64,000 bases of DNA from assembly GCA_017935625.1 (NCBI GenBank), contig JAGBHC010000040.1, positions 1 to 64,000 on the forward strand, written 5' to 3'. Shown piece by piece: positions 35,295 to 44,569 of this stretch. Source of the stretch: Rikenellaceae bacterium. Lineage in GTDB: Bacteria; Bacteroidota; Bacteroidia; Bacteroidales; Rikenellaceae. A program made the position numbers and the translations under genes. The stretch's first letter is position 1. Every line of letters starts with the position of its first letter. The notes under the pieces were generated by a model. It was given only the letters and a program-made list of their open reading frames with translations, was not told where the DNA came from and ran no database searches.

Positions 35295-36074
35295 ATGAAA
35301 CCGCTACTCATTCTCTTGTCGCTCGTCGCACTGTCGTTCTGCATGTATGCCGGATACAGGTTATTCCGGAAATGTGAGAAAATTCTGTCGGGTTACGAAA
35401 CGATGATAAACTCTTCGCAGTCGTTGCTGGCCGGGCAGCGAAGGCCGTTCGACGTGCGCAGGCCGTTGAAGGTGGTTTGCCTGGGGAATTCGATAACCAG
35501 GCATGGCTACCTGCCCGCTGTCGAATGGTATTCCGACTGGGGCATGGCGGCCTCTCGGGAAGAGAACGATTACTGCCATCTGCTGCAAGGCCGGCTGAGG
35601 CAGTATAACGGCGAATCCAGCGTGACGCCTCTCAATATCGCCTGCTTCGAAAGGAATCCGGCGTGCGATATCGATTCGTTGCTCGGCGATGTCTGCCGGG
35701 GCGCAGATATCATCGTGATAAGGCTGGGTGAAAACGTACAGGACGACCAGTCGTTCGGGGACAACATTCAGCGGCTCATAGACAGGTGCAAAGCGTGTAC
35801 GCCGCACGTGCTTGTCTCGGGCTGCTTCTGGCTGAACGGGCGTGTGGAGAAAGTGCTCGTAAATGCGGCCTTGGATAACAAGTTGAAGTTCATACCGCTT
35901 TACTGGATAGGGAGGATGCGCGACGCCTATCCCCGGCGGGGCGATGCGATTTACGATACGGCCGGTGAGCGGTATGTCGTTACCAAGGAGTTCATCCTCA
36001 CGCATCCTAACGATGAAGGCATGGCATCGATTGCGAACGCCCTGTTCGATGCCATCACATGCCTCGAACTTTGA
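35295..36074 (+). CDS. SGNH/GDSL-like membrane-anchored protein
   Basis: Protein of 259 residues with an N-terminal transmembrane or signal segment (MKPLLILLSLVALSFCMYAG). VVCLGNSITRHG carries the block I Ser66 of SGNH hydrolases, IIVIRLGENVQD resembles block III (G-x-N), and LTHPNDEGM holds a C-terminal His237. The usual Asp three residues before that His is missing, so activity is uncertain. The ATG at 35295 is preferred because an earlier ATG (35208) lies inside the structured RNA; 35235 is possible. Codon and base use are less GC-rich than its neighbours, a hint of recent acquisition. Confidence 0.65.
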   Translation: MKPLLILLSLVALSFCMYAGYRLFRKCEKILSGYETMINSSQSLLAGQRRPFDVRRPLKVVCLGNSITRHGYLPAVEWYSDWGMAASREENDYCHLLQGRLRQYNGESSVTPLNIACFERNPACDIDSLLGDVCRGADIIVIRLGENVQDDQSFGDNIQRLIDRCKACTPHVLVSGCFWLNGRVEKVLVNAALDNKLKFIPLYWIGRMRDAYPRRGDAIYDTAGERYVVTKEFILTHPNDEGMASIANALFDAITCLEL

Positions 36075-36150
36075 CGGATTGTCTCCTCTCTTCCGGGACG
36101 GATTGCCGCCCGCACAGGGCGTCGCGAACCTGCGGTCCGGGGGGCGTAGC

Positions 36151-36220
36151 GTAGTGAGGTGTAGTGAGGTGTAGTGAGGTGTAGTGAGGTGTAGTGAGGT
36201 GTAGTGAGGTGTAGTGAGGT
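36151..36220. repeat. Seven perfect 10-bp tandem repeats
   Basis: GTAGTGAGGT is repeated seven times without a mismatch, about one helical turn per unit. It lies between the convergent SGNH-like and YgjP-like genes and ends 9 nt from the latter's stop codon. Perfect identity suggests recent or ongoing slippage. Confidence 0.98.
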
Positions 36221-36229
36221 TACCGGAGC

Positions 36230-36937
36230 CTATATCTGCGGCCGGAAGTTTTTCAGTTCGCGGTTCAGGCGGGCGCTCTCTCCCCCGCAGAGCGAGTCGA
36301 GCAGGGCGTGGAACCGGGGGCCGTGGTTCTTGTGGACGGTGTGGCAGAGCTCGTGCAGCAGCACATAGTCGATGAGCCGGTCGGGCAGCAACAGCAGGTA
36401 GAGACTCAGCGAGAAGTCGTTGCGGGCCGAGCAGCTGCCCCATTTGCTCACCGTGGCCCGTATGGTCACCTTTCCCGCGCGGAATCCGTGCCGGGCGGCC
36501 AGAACGGCCAGACGCTCCGGGAGCAGCTCTTTGGCCTCGGCCCTCAGCGCTTCGCGGATTCCCTGCCGGATGGCCTGCTGCACCGCCTCGTCGTCGGGCG
36601 GCAGGGCGGCGGGGTGGCGCACCTCGATGCGCTCCGCCGTGAGCCGGACGCGGATGCGGTCGGTGTCGGCCGCCTCGAGCTGCAGGGTGTGGCGGCGGGT
36701 GGCGTAGGGCGGCAGGAGGGGACGCTCGGGAAACCGTTCGGCCATTTTGCGCCGGCACCCCTCCACCCATTCGATTTTGCTCTCCAGAAAGCGGAATCCC
36801 GCCTCGCGGGTGGCGGTGTAGGGTATCGAGAGCCGCACTTCGCCGTCGGGTTTCACGCAGAGGGTGATGCGGCGCGCACGCCGCGTGCGGGAGAGGGTTA
36901 TCTCTCCCAGGCGCGGGTGTGTGAGGGTGGTCTTCAT
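36230..36937 (-). CDS. YgjP-like (DUF45) M48-type metalloprotease
   Basis: Cytosolic protein of 235 residues. The zinc site is LLHELCHTVHKNHGPRFH, HELCH at 195-199 with His205 as third ligand. WGSCSARNDFSLS (166-178) just before it is the YgjP signature. The N-terminal half has beta strands, as in LSRTRRARRITLCVKPDGEV. The family is widespread and often annotated as SprT- or WLM-like; its substrate is unknown. It lies 82 nt downstream of argH and may be the last gene of that operon. Confidence 0.88.
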   Translation of the reverse strand: MKTTLTHPRLGEITLSRTRRARRITLCVKPDGEVRLSIPYTATREAGFRFLESKIEWVEGCRRKMAERFPERPLLPPYATRRHTLQLEAADTDRIRVRLTAERIEVRHPAALPPDDEAVQQAIRQGIREALRAEAKELLPERLAVLAARHGFRAGKVTIRATVSKWGSCSARNDFSLSLYLLLLPDRLIDYVLLHELCHTVHKNHGPRFHALLDSLCGGESARLNRELKNFRPQI

Positions 36938-37019
36938 GGAAATGTCGTCTCTTTGTCACAGGGAGAGGCCGCCGAGGGGCGCGAGTCCGGCAGCGAAAGC
37001 CCGGGGGCGGGGTTTCGGG

Positions 37020-38351
37020 CTATTCGGTGAGCGCCTTTTCGGCTTCGAGCACGCGGTCGAACTCGAATTGCGAGAGGGTGTGGTCCATCAGGGCGGCGAT
37101 GCGGTCGTTGCACAGGTTGCCGATGCTGCCGGGATGGGTGTGCCGCACGGTCTTGTCGGGGGCGAACTCGCCCCGTTCGATGGCCAGTCCCACCTGCTTG
37201 TAGGCTTCGCGGAAGGGGACTCCGCTCTGTGCCAGCCGGTTCACCTCTTCGACGCTGAACAGGTAGTCGTAGCGGCTGTCGTCGAGGATGTGTTCATTGA
37301 CGCTGACGTGGGCCAGCATGTAGGCGGCCATGCGCAGAATCTCCTTCATGTCGGCGAGGGCCGGGAAGAGCACCTCCTTGAGCAGCTGCAGGTCGCGGTT
37401 GTAGCCCAGGGGCAGGTTGGCGGCGAGCATGGTAATCTGGTTGGGAAGCGCCTGCAGCAGATTGCATTTGCCGCGCATGATTTCCCACACGTCGGGGTTC
37501 TTCTTGTGGGGCATGATGCTGCTGCCGGTGGTCAGTTCGGGCGGGTAGGAGATGAATGCGAAGTTCTGGCTCAGGAACAGGGTGTTGTCCATCGCCAGCC
37601 GGCCCACGGTGGCTGCGAGGGCCGAGAGGGCCTGGGCCACCACCCGTTCGGTCTTGCCGCGTCCCATCTGGGCGTAGACCACGTTGTAGGCCATGCTGTC
37701 GAATCCCAGCAGGCGGGTGGTCATCTCGCGGTCGAGGGGGAACGACGAGCCGTATCCCGCGGCCGAGCCGAGCGGATTGCGGTTGCAGATGCGGTAGGCG
37801 GCCAGCATCATCTGCATGTCGTCGGCCAGACTTTCGGCATAGGCGCCGAACCACAGGCCGAACGAGGAGGGCATGGCCACCTGCAGGTGGGTGTATCCGG
37901 GCATCAGCACATCCTTGTGGGTCTGGGAGAGGGTCTGCAGCTGTTCGAAGAGCCCGGTCACCAGCGAAGTGATGTCCATGAGCTCCTTGCGCAGGAAGAT
38001 GCGCAGGTCCACCAGCACCTGGTCGTTGCGCGAACGGCCGCTGTGGATGCGCTTGCCGGCGTCGCCGATGCGCTCGGTGAGCATGAACTCCACCTGTGAG
38101 TGGACGTCCTCCACCCCTTCGTCGATGGTGAACTCTCCGGCCCGGATGCGGCGGTATATCGCCTTGAGTTCGCGCTGCACGGCCTCGAGCTCCTCTTTGC
38201 CGAGCAGGCCGATGCTTTCCAGCATGCGGGTGTGCGCCAGCGAGCCGAGCACGTCGGCCTCGGCCAGCAGCAGGTCCATGCGGCGGTCCTGTCCCACGGT
38301 GAAGCGGTCCACCTCCTTGTTATCGTCTATGTTCTTTTGCCAAAGTTTCAT
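37020..38351 (-). CDS. argH: Argininosuccinate lyase
   Basis: Protein of 443 residues of the fumarase/aspartase superfamily, cleaving argininosuccinate to arginine and fumarate. The signature GSSIMPHKKNPDVWE is intact, with HSGRSRNDQV and MPGYTHLQVAMP as the other two active-site segments. Length is normal. The ATG at 38351 follows the ArgE-like stop by 5 nt, so arginine-pathway genes are adjacent. Other arginine genes are not in the window. Confidence 0.97.
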   Translation of the reverse strand: MKLWQKNIDDNKEVDRFTVGQDRRMDLLLAEADVLGSLAHTRMLESIGLLGKEELEAVQRELKAIYRRIRAGEFTIDEGVEDVHSQVEFMLTERIGDAGKRIHSGRSRNDQVLVDLRIFLRKELMDITSLVTGLFEQLQTLSQTHKDVLMPGYTHLQVAMPSSFGLWFGAYAESLADDMQMMLAAYRICNRNPLGSAAGYGSSFPLDREMTTRLLGFDSMAYNVVYAQMGRGKTERVVAQALSALAATVGRLAMDNTLFLSQNFAFISYPPELTTGSSIMPHKKNPDVWEIMRGKCNLLQALPNQITMLAANLPLGYNRDLQLLKEVLFPALADMKEILRMAAYMLAHVSVNEHILDDSRYDYLFSVEEVNRLAQSGVPFREAYKQVGLAIERGEFAPDKTVRHTHPGSIGNLCNDRIAALMDHTLSQFEFDRVLEAEKALTE

Positions 38352-38356
38352 TGCGG

Positions 38357-39415
38357 TTACACTATTTCGTTCAACATCTTTACGTAGAGTTCGATGCCCT
38401 CCCGGATTTCCGACAGCAGCACATATTCGTCGGCGCTGTGGCTGCGGGCGCTGTCGCCCACGCCCATCTTCAGCGAGGGAATGTCGAGCAGGGTCTGGTC
38501 GGAGGTGGTCGGCGAGCCGTAGCACATGCGTCCCAGCCGGGTGCCGGCCGCCACCAGCGGATGGTCGGGCGAGATGCTCGACGGCTTGAGCCGCAGCGAG
38601 CGGGGGGTCACCTCGCTGGTCACGTGGCGGCGGATTTCCTCCACCACCTCCTGGTTGGTGTAGCGGTCGGTGACCCGCACATCGACCGTGAACCGGCACT
38701 CGGCCGGTATGACATTGTGCTGGCTGCCGGCGGAGATGACCGTGACGCTCATCTTCACCTTGCCGAACAGGTCGCTTTCGCGCGGGAACCGGTAGGTGCG
38801 GAACCACTCGATGTCGCGCATGGCACGGTAGATGGCGTTGTCGCCCTCTTCGCGGGCGGCATGTCCCGCCTTGCCCCGGGCCACGCAGTCGAGCACCACC
38901 AGTCCGCGTTCGGCGACGGCCATCTGCATCCGGGTGGGTTCGCCCACGATGGCCACCTCGAGGGGGCCGAGCTGGGGCAGCACCGCCTCGAGTCCTTTGC
39001 GGCCGCTGTTCTCCTCTTCGGCCGTGAGGGCCAGGCAGAGGTTGTATTTCATCTCCCGGCGCCGGTAGAAGTGAAGGAATGCGGCGGCCAGCGACACCCC
39101 GCTCGCCCCGGCGTCGTTGCTTCCCAGTCCGTAGAGCCGGTCGCCCTCCACGGCGGGCTCGAACGGGTTGCGCGTGTATCCCGGGTTGGGCTTCACCGTG
39201 TCGAGATGTGAATTGAGCAGAATGGTCGGTTTGCGGCGGTCGTAGTCGCCGTTCATCGCCCACACGTTGTTGTAGAGCCGATTGACGTTGCGCACGTCGT
39301 GTTTCATCAGGAAGCGCTCCACCTTGTCGGCCGCCTCCTGTTCCCCGCCGCTCATCGAGGGCGAAGCGATGAGTTCGCGCAGCAGCGCGACCGCATCTTC
39401 GTATAATGCCTGCAT
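38357..39415 (-). CDS. M20 amidohydrolase, ArgE-like (acetyl- or succinylornithine deacylase)
   Basis: Protein of 352 residues in the M20 zinc hydrolase family. Metal motifs: LLNSHLDTVKP (His, Asp), GSNDAGAS, ALTAEEENSG with the catalytic and ligand Glu, IVGEPT, and RSHSADEYV with the last His. GKAGHAA and SQHNVIPAECRFTVD belong to the dimerisation domain. It is directly upstream of argH, so a role in arginine synthesis is well supported. Bacteroidetes are known to use N-succinylornithine in this pathway, so the substrate may be succinyl- rather than acetylornithine. Confidence 0.92.
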   Translation of the reverse strand: MQALYEDAVALLRELIASPSMSGGEQEAADKVERFLMKHDVRNVNRLYNNVWAMNGDYDRRKPTILLNSHLDTVKPNPGYTRNPFEPAVEGDRLYGLGSNDAGASGVSLAAAFLHFYRRREMKYNLCLALTAEEENSGRKGLEAVLPQLGPLEVAIVGEPTRMQMAVAERGLVVLDCVARGKAGHAAREEGDNAIYRAMRDIEWFRTYRFPRESDLFGKVKMSVTVISAGSQHNVIPAECRFTVDVRVTDRYTNQEVVEEIRRHVTSEVTPRSLRLKPSSISPDHPLVAAGTRLGRMCYGSPTTSDQTLLDIPSLKMGVGDSARSHSADEYVLLSEIREGIELYVKMLNEIV

Positions 39416-39435
39416 CTCCACCGTTCCTGATGTTT

Positions 39436-40167
39436 TTATTGACCGATTCGCTGTCTTACCACCTCGAAGAGCATCACCGCGGCGGCCGCGCTCACGTTGA
39501 GCGACTCGACGCTGCCCACCATGGGGATGGCCAGCTGTTCGTCGCAGAGTTTGAGCACCTCTTTGGAGATGCCGCTCTCCTCGCTGCCCATGACGATGAC
39601 GGTCGGCCGGCAGAAGTCGGCGTCGAAGAGCAGCTTGCGGCTCTTTTCCGTGGCGGCCGCAATCTGCATGCCCTCCATCTGCAGGGTCTTGAGCGTGTTG
39701 CGTATGCTGCCCACCCGGCAGACGGGAATCCGGTTCAGGGCCCCGGCCGAACTTTTCAGCGCCTCGGCGTTCACCGGGGCGGCGTTCTTGAGCGGCACTA
39801 TCAGTCCGTGCGCACCGGCGCATTCGGCGCTGCGGGCGATGGCTCCGAAGTTGCGCACGTCGGTCACCCCGTCGAAAACCACGATGAAGGGGGTCTCGTC
39901 GTCGGGCACGCGCTCCAGGATGTCGTTCAGCTCGACGTAGCCGATGGCTGCCATCCGGGCCACCACGCCCTGGTGGTTGCCTTTGACCAGCCGGTTGAGC
40001 TTCTCCGCCGGGACCTCCTGGTAGCGGACCCGGTAGCGGTAGCAGATGTCCTTGAGTTCGGTCATAAGCTGTCCTTCGGCCCCTTTGCGGATGTAGAGTT
40101 TTTCGATTTGCTTGCCCGATTCGATGGCTTCCGCCACGGGGCGTATGCCGAAAATGATGTTGTCCAT
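39436..40167 (-). CDS. rlmB: 23S rRNA 2'-O-ribose methyltransferase (RlmB/TrmH family)
   Basis: SPOUT methyltransferase of 243 residues. An N-terminal substrate-binding domain starts IIFGIRPVAEAIESGKQIEK. The catalytic domain has DGVTDVRNFGAIARSAECAG (motif 1), VIVMGSEESGISKEVL (motif 2) and IPMVGSVESLNVSAAAAVML (motif 3, the knotted SAM site). It fits RlmB, which methylates G2251 of 23S rRNA. It lies 24 nt after abcF and 20 nt before the ArgE-like gene in a leftward operon. Confidence 0.93.
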   Translation of the reverse strand: MDNIIFGIRPVAEAIESGKQIEKLYIRKGAEGQLMTELKDICYRYRVRYQEVPAEKLNRLVKGNHQGVVARMAAIGYVELNDILERVPDDETPFIVVFDGVTDVRNFGAIARSAECAGAHGLIVPLKNAAPVNAEALKSSAGALNRIPVCRVGSIRNTLKTLQMEGMQIAAATEKSRKLLFDADFCRPTVIVMGSEESGISKEVLKLCDEQLAIPMVGSVESLNVSAAAAVMLFEVVRQRIGQ

Positions 40168-40191
40168 GTTCCGTCCGGTTTCTAAAAACGA

Positions 40192-42135
40192 TTATCGGTT
40201 TTCCGTTATTTCCAGTTCGTAGTTGAGCTTCTCCCACTCGTGCATGAAGTGGGCGAGCCGCTCCTTGAGGGCGTTGTACTCTTCGAAGACCCGGCTGTCG
40301 CCCAGGTCGATTCCGTGCGCCTGGGGGTCGGCCAGCCGGACGTCCCATGCGGCTATCTGCTCTTCCAGTTCGGAGACGGTGCGTTCGGTCTTTTCGATTT
40401 CGTTGCGGAGCTTGCGCACGGCCCGTTCGTTCTCCTTCCTGAGGCGGTAATCGACCTTTCCGTCGCCGCTTGCGGCCGAAGCGGGCGCCGGGCCCTTCTC
40501 CTTCTGCTCCACCTGTCTCAGGTCGTCTATCTTTCGCTTTTCGAGGAAGTAGTAGATGCCCCCGAGATACTCCTTGACCCCTCCGTCGCGGAATTCGTAG
40601 ACCTTGTCCACCATGCCGTCGAGGAACTCGCGGTCGTGGGAGACCACCACCACCGTGCCGTCGTACTGGCAGAGGGCGCTTTTGAGAATGTCTTTCGACC
40701 GCATGTCCATGTGGTTGGTCGGCTCGTCGAGCACCAGCAGGTTGTATGGCTCGAGCATGAGGCGGGCCATGGCCAGCCGCGAGCGTTCGCCGCCCGAGAG
40801 CACCTTGACCTTCTTGTCGATGTCTTCGCCGCGGAAGAGGAACGCCGCCAGAATGTCGCGCAGGCGGGTGCGGATGTCGCCCACGGCAATCTTGTCGAGG
40901 GTGTCGTAGACCGTGAATTCGCCGTTCATCAAGTCGTCCTGATTCTGGGCGAAGTAGCCGATGCGGACGTTGTGTCCCACGCGGAGGGTTCCCTCGCTGG
41001 GGGCCAACTCTCCGATGAGCATGCGGGCGAAGGTGGTCTTTCCCTCGCCGTTGCGGCCCACCAGAGCGATTTTCTCGCCGCGTTCGATGGTGAATTCGGC
41101 GCCGCTGAAGACGTGCTTCTCGCCGAAACTTTTGCCCACGCCCTTCACCTCGGCCACAATCTGGCCCGAGCGGGGTGCGGGCGGGAACTTGATGTTGAGC
41201 GCCGACAAATCCTCTTCGTCCACCTCGATGCGCTCGAGCTTGTCGAGCTGCTTGATGCGCGACTGCACCTGGTTCGATTTGGTGGGCTTGTAGCGGAATT
41301 TCTCGATGAACTCCTCGGTTTTTTCAATCATTCGCTGCTGGTTGGCGTAGGCCGAGAGCTGCTGCTGGCGCCGTTCGCGCCGGAGCTCCACGTATTTGCT
41401 GTACGGCACCTTGTAGTCGTAGACCTTGCCCAGCGAGAGTTCGATGGTGCGGTTGGTGACGTTGTCCAGAAAGGCCCGGTCGTGGGAGATGAGCAGCACG
41501 GCGCCGCTGTACTCCCGGAGGTATCCCTCCAGCCACTGGATGCTTTCGATGTCGAGGTGGTTGGTAGGCTCGTCGAGCAGGAAAATCGAGGGGCGGCGCA
41601 ACAGCAGTTTGGCCAGCTCGATGCGCATTCTCCATCCGCCGCTGAACTGGCTGGTGGGACGCTGGAAGTCGCTGCGTTTGAATCCCAGGCCGAGCAGGGT
41701 CTTTTCGATGTCGGCGTCGCGGCTTTCGCCGCCCAGGATGTGGTGCCGGTCGGTGGCGTCGTTGAGCCGGTGCAGCAGCCGTTCGTACTCCTCGCTCTGG
41801 TAGTCCTCGCGTGCGGAGAGTTGCTCGGTGATGCGGTTTATCTCCTCCTCCAGTTCGAGCACCTCGCGGAATGCCGAGGCGGTCTCCTCGAGCAGGGTGG
41901 TGGTGTCGGCCACCTTCATCTGCTGGGGCAGGTAGCCGATGGTGCATTCGCCGTTTCGGGTGACGGCGCCCTGCGAGGGGGCCTGCTCGCCCGTGATGAC
42001 TTTGAGCAGGGTGCTTTTGCCTGCGCCGTTCTTGCCCACCAGACCGATGCGGTCTTTGGGATTTATCATGAAGGAGATGTCGTTGAACAGGTCCCAGCCT
42101 CCGAAGCTGACGGTCAGGTTATCGACAGATATCAT
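40192..42135 (-). CDS. ABC-F ATPase
   Basis: Protein of 647 residues with two ATP-binding cassettes and no membrane segments. Cassette 1: Walker A GKNGAGKS at 34-41, [16 protein letters not shown] and DEPTNHLDI. Cassette 2: [26 protein letters not shown] and DEPTNHMDM. The linker is basic and helical. A C-terminal coiled coil with a Ser/Ala-rich spacer ([15 protein letters not shown]) follows. ABC-F proteins act on the ribosome, in translation regulation or in ribosome protection from antibiotics; which applies here cannot be told. It starts 7 nt after rpe. Confidence 0.95.
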   Translation of the reverse strand: MISVDNLTVSFGGWDLFNDISFMINPKDRIGLVGKNGAGKSTLLKVITGEQAPSQGAVTRNGECTIGYLPQQMKVADTTTLLEETASAFREVLELEEEINRITEQLSAREDYQSEEYERLLHRLNDATDRHHILGGESRDADIEKTLLGLGFKRSDFQRPTSQFSGGWRMRIELAKLLLRRPSIFLLDEPTNHLDIESIQWLEGYLREYSGAVLLISHDRAFLDNVTNRTIELSLGKVYDYKVPYSKYVELRRERRQQQLSAYANQQRMIEKTEEFIEKFRYKPTKSNQVQSRIKQLDKLERIEVDEEDLSALNIKFPPAPRSGQIVAEVKGVGKSFGEKHVFSGAEFTIERGEKIALVGRNGEGKTTFARMLIGELAPSEGTLRVGHNVRIGYFAQNQDDLMNGEFTVYDTLDKIAVGDIRTRLRDILAAFLFRGEDIDKKVKVLSGGERSRLAMARLMLEPYNLLVLDEPTNHMDMRSKDILKSALCQYDGTVVVVSHDREFLDGMVDKVYEFRDGGVKEYLGGIYYFLEKRKIDDLRQVEQKEKGPAPASAASGDGKVDYRLRKENERAVRKLRNEIEKTERTVSELEEQIAAWDVRLADPQAHGIDLGDSRVFEEYNALKERLAHFMHEWEKLNYELEITENR

Positions 42136-42142
42136 TTGTTGG

Positions 42143-42790
42143 TCAAGCGTTTAGCAATTTTTCGATTTCAGAAATGGGGTCGGCCGAGAAGACGGCGCTG
42201 CCGGCCACCGCCACGTCGCATCCGGCGTCGAAAACCTCCCGGATGTTGGCGGCCGAGATTCCGCCGTCGGTCTCGATGAGGCACTTCAGGCCGAGCGAGT
42301 CTATCTGTCGGCGGAGCCGGCGGATTTTGTCGAGGCTGCCCGGAATGAAGCTCTGGCCTCCGAAGCCCGGCTCCACGCTCATGACCAGCACCAGGTCGGC
42401 CAGCGGCAGCACCTGCTCGATGGTTTCGACCGGGGTGGCGGGGCTTATCGACACGCCGGCCCGCACTCCGCAGCTGCGAATCAGGCGCAGGGTGGCGGCC
42501 AGCTCCTTTTCGGCTTCGGCGTGCACGGTAATCAGGTCGGCGCCCGCTTCGGCGAACCGCGAGACGTAGCGGTGGGGCTCCACTATCATCAGGTGTACGT
42601 CCAGCAGCTTGTCGGTGGCCTTGCGCACGGCCTTCAGCACGGGGAATCCGAACGAGATGTTGGGGACGAACACGCCGTCCATCACATCGAAGTGAATCCA
42701 TTCGGCCCGGCTGGCGTTGAGAGTCTGTACGGTGTCGTAGAGGTGCCCGAAATCGGCTGAGAGGATGGAGGGCGATATGATTCTGGTCAT
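42143..42790 (-). CDS. rpe: Ribulose-phosphate 3-epimerase
   Basis: TIM-barrel enzyme of 215 residues interconverting ribulose-5-phosphate and xylulose-5-phosphate. ISPSILSADFGHL, WIHFDVMDGVFVPNISFG with metal-binding His and Asp, LDVHLMIVEPHRYV, MSVEPGFGGQSFIP and TDGGISAANI are all intact. It is the first gene of the operon rpe-abcF-rlmB-argE-argH. Confidence 0.97.
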   Translation of the reverse strand: MTRIISPSILSADFGHLYDTVQTLNASRAEWIHFDVMDGVFVPNISFGFPVLKAVRKATDKLLDVHLMIVEPHRYVSRFAEAGADLITVHAEAEKELAATLRLIRSCGVRAGVSISPATPVETIEQVLPLADLVLVMSVEPGFGGQSFIPGSLDKIRRLRRQIDSLGLKCLIETDGGISAANIREVFDAGCDVAVAGSAVFSADPISEIEKLLNA

Positions 42791-42815
42791 GGTCCGGTCG
42801 TTTTAAGTGTGGGGA

Positions 42816-42847
42816 CAAAGGTACGAAAAAGGCGCTTGCCTGCCAAT
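42816..42847 (-). promoter_or_regulatory. Promoter of the rpe operon
   Basis: Minus strand TACCTTTG at 42816-42823, preceded after a 20-nt spacer by ATTG at 42844-42847 (3 of 4 matches). The ATG is 25 nt downstream. Confidence 0.7.
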
Positions 42848-42865
42848 ATTTCCGAAGATAATCCT

Positions 42866-42873
42866 TACTTTTG
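42866..42873 (+). promoter_or_regulatory. -7 box for rmuC
   Basis: TACTTTTG matches TAnnTTTG exactly, 40 nt before the ATG at 42914. Confidence 0.6.
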
Positions 42874-42913
42874 TATCGTTGTCCTACGAAAATCGATTTT
42901 TATTTTGGAGAGC

Positions 42914-44200
42914 ATGAATCTGATTTTGGTTGTCCTGTCCGTGGTTTTGCTGGTCGTCGCGGGGGTGTTGGCCGCTGTGGCGGCGGGCCAGCGGCGCACG
43001 ATGGCCTCTCTGCGCAGCGATGCCGCGCAGTGTCAGGCGCGGGTGCGGGAGGGCGAGGAGCGCATCCGTTCGCTCATCGAACGGGCCACGCAGGCCGAAA
43101 CGACCGTCGCCGCCCTGAAGGAGAAGGCTGAAAGCGACCGCCGCGAGCTGGAGCGTCTGCAGGCGTCGTTCCGGGCGGAGTTCCGCAACCTGGCCAACGA
43201 CATTCTGGAGGAGAAGTCCAAGGCTTTCAAGCAGACCAACCGCGAGTCGATGGAGATACTTCTCAAGCCTTTCCGCGACAACATCGCGGAGTTCCGCGAG
43301 CGGGTGGAGCGAATCTACTCCGACGAGAACCAGCAGCGGGGCATGCTCAAGAGCGAGCTCAGGCAGCTGCTCGAGCTCAATGCACGCATCACCCAGGAGA
43401 CCAACAACCTGACGGCCGCCCTCAAGGGCAACAGCAAGGTGCAGGGCGACTGGGGCGAGATGATTCTCGAGACCATTCTCCAGAGCTCGAACCTGGAGAA
43501 GGGCGTGCAGTATTTCACCCAGGTGAACATGAAGGACGCCCAGGGGAACAACCTGCGTCCCGACGTGATACTGAATCTGCCCGAGGGCAAGCAGGTGGTC
43601 ATCGACTCCAAGGTGTCGCTCACTTCGTTCGTGGCCTACACCGAGGCGTCCGACGATGCGGCGCGGTCGCGGGCCCTGCGCGAGCACATCCGTTCGGTGC
43701 GGGCCCATGTGGAGGAGCTGGCGGCCAAGCGCTATTGCGACCTGGAGGGGCTCGATTCGCCCGATTTCGTCATCATGTTCGTCCCCAACGAGCCGGCCTT
43801 CCTCACCGCCCTGCAGAACGACAATTCGATATGGGGGTGGGCCTACGACAAGAAGGTGATTGTGAGCAGTCCCACCAACCTGTTCGCCCTGCTCAAAATC
43901 GTGGACGACCTCTGGAAGCGCGACAAGCAGAGCCGCAACGCCATCGCCATCGCCGACGAGGGAGCCCGGCTCTACGACAAGTTCGTGGGCTTCACCGAGA
44001 CCCTCCAGCACCTGGGCCGCAGCCTGGAGGGGGCCCGGACGGACTACGAGAATGCGATGAAGCAGCTCTCCTCCGGCCGGGGTAACCTGGTGGCCCGTGC
44101 CGAAAAGATGCGGGCGCTGGGACTCAAGGCCTCCAAGTCGCTGGCTCCCCGATTGACGGAGGAGGCCGGGCCGGAGGAGCGGCTGCCCGAAAGCGAATAA
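42914..44200 (+). CDS. rmuC: RmuC-family DNA recombination protein
   Basis: Protein of 428 residues. One N-terminal membrane helix (LILVVLSVVLLVVAGVLAAV) is followed by a coiled coil (about 30-175) and the RmuC nuclease-like domain: KGNSKVQGDWGEMILETIL, LPEGKQVVIDSKVSLTSF and FVPNEPAFLTAL. Loss in E. coli alters recombination at inverted repeats. The ATG at 42914 is chosen because the membrane helix follows directly. A cupin gene follows after 18 nt. Confidence 0.94.
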   Translation: MNLILVVLSVVLLVVAGVLAAVAAGQRRTMASLRSDAAQCQARVREGEERIRSLIERATQAETTVAALKEKAESDRRELERLQASFRAEFRNLANDILEEKSKAFKQTNRESMEILLKPFRDNIAEFRERVERIYSDENQQRGMLKSELRQLLELNARITQETNNLTAALKGNSKVQGDWGEMILETILQSSNLEKGVQYFTQVNMKDAQGNNLRPDVILNLPEGKQVVIDSKVSLTSFVAYTEASDDAARSRALREHIRSVRAHVEELAAKRYCDLEGLDSPDFVIMFVPNEPAFLTALQNDNSIWGWAYDKKVIVSSPTNLFALLKIVDDLWKRDKQSRNAIAIADEGARLYDKFVGFTETLQHLGRSLEGARTDYENAMKQLSSGRGNLVARAEKMRALGLKASKSLAPRLTEEAGPEERLPESE

Positions 44201-44218
44201 CCGATAAACGACGATAAG

Positions 44219-44563
44219 ATGAAGAATATGAATTCGGAACATTTCATAGCGGACTCCCTCACGGAGTGGAAGGAGCTCGGCGGCGGAGTAAGACGCCAGA
44301 TTCTGGGGTACGACGAAAAACTCATGGCGGTGAAGGTCTCTTTCGAGACCGGTTCCGTGGGGGCGGTGCACGAACATCCCCACAGCCAGTCCTCCTATGT
44401 GGCCAGCGGCCGTTTCGAGGTCTGCATCGGCGGGGAGAAACGCCGGCTCGGTCCCGGCGACGGCTTCTATGCCGCACCCGGCCAGGAGCACGGGGTGGTG
44501 TGTCTCGAGAGCGGGGTGTTGGTGGATACGTTCGCTCCGTGCCGTCTCGACTTTCTGGAGTAA
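44219..44563 (+). CDS. Cupin-domain protein
   Basis: Small single-domain cupin of 114 residues. Motif 1 reads GAVHEHPHSQSSYVASGRFE with the metal-binding His residues, and motif 2 PGDGFYAAPGQEHGVVCLES with the third His. It resembles KdgF-like small cupins linked to uronate metabolism, and a glucuronidase is encoded elsewhere in the window, but no direct link is shown. It is between rmuC and an acetyltransferase gene, probably co-transcribed. Confidence 0.88.
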   Translation: MKNMNSEHFIADSLTEWKELGGGVRRQILGYDEKLMAVKVSFETGSVGAVHEHPHSQSSYVASGRFEVCIGGEKRRLGPGDGFYAAPGQEHGVVCLESGVLVDTFAPCRLDFLE

Positions 44564-44569
44564 CCGGTC

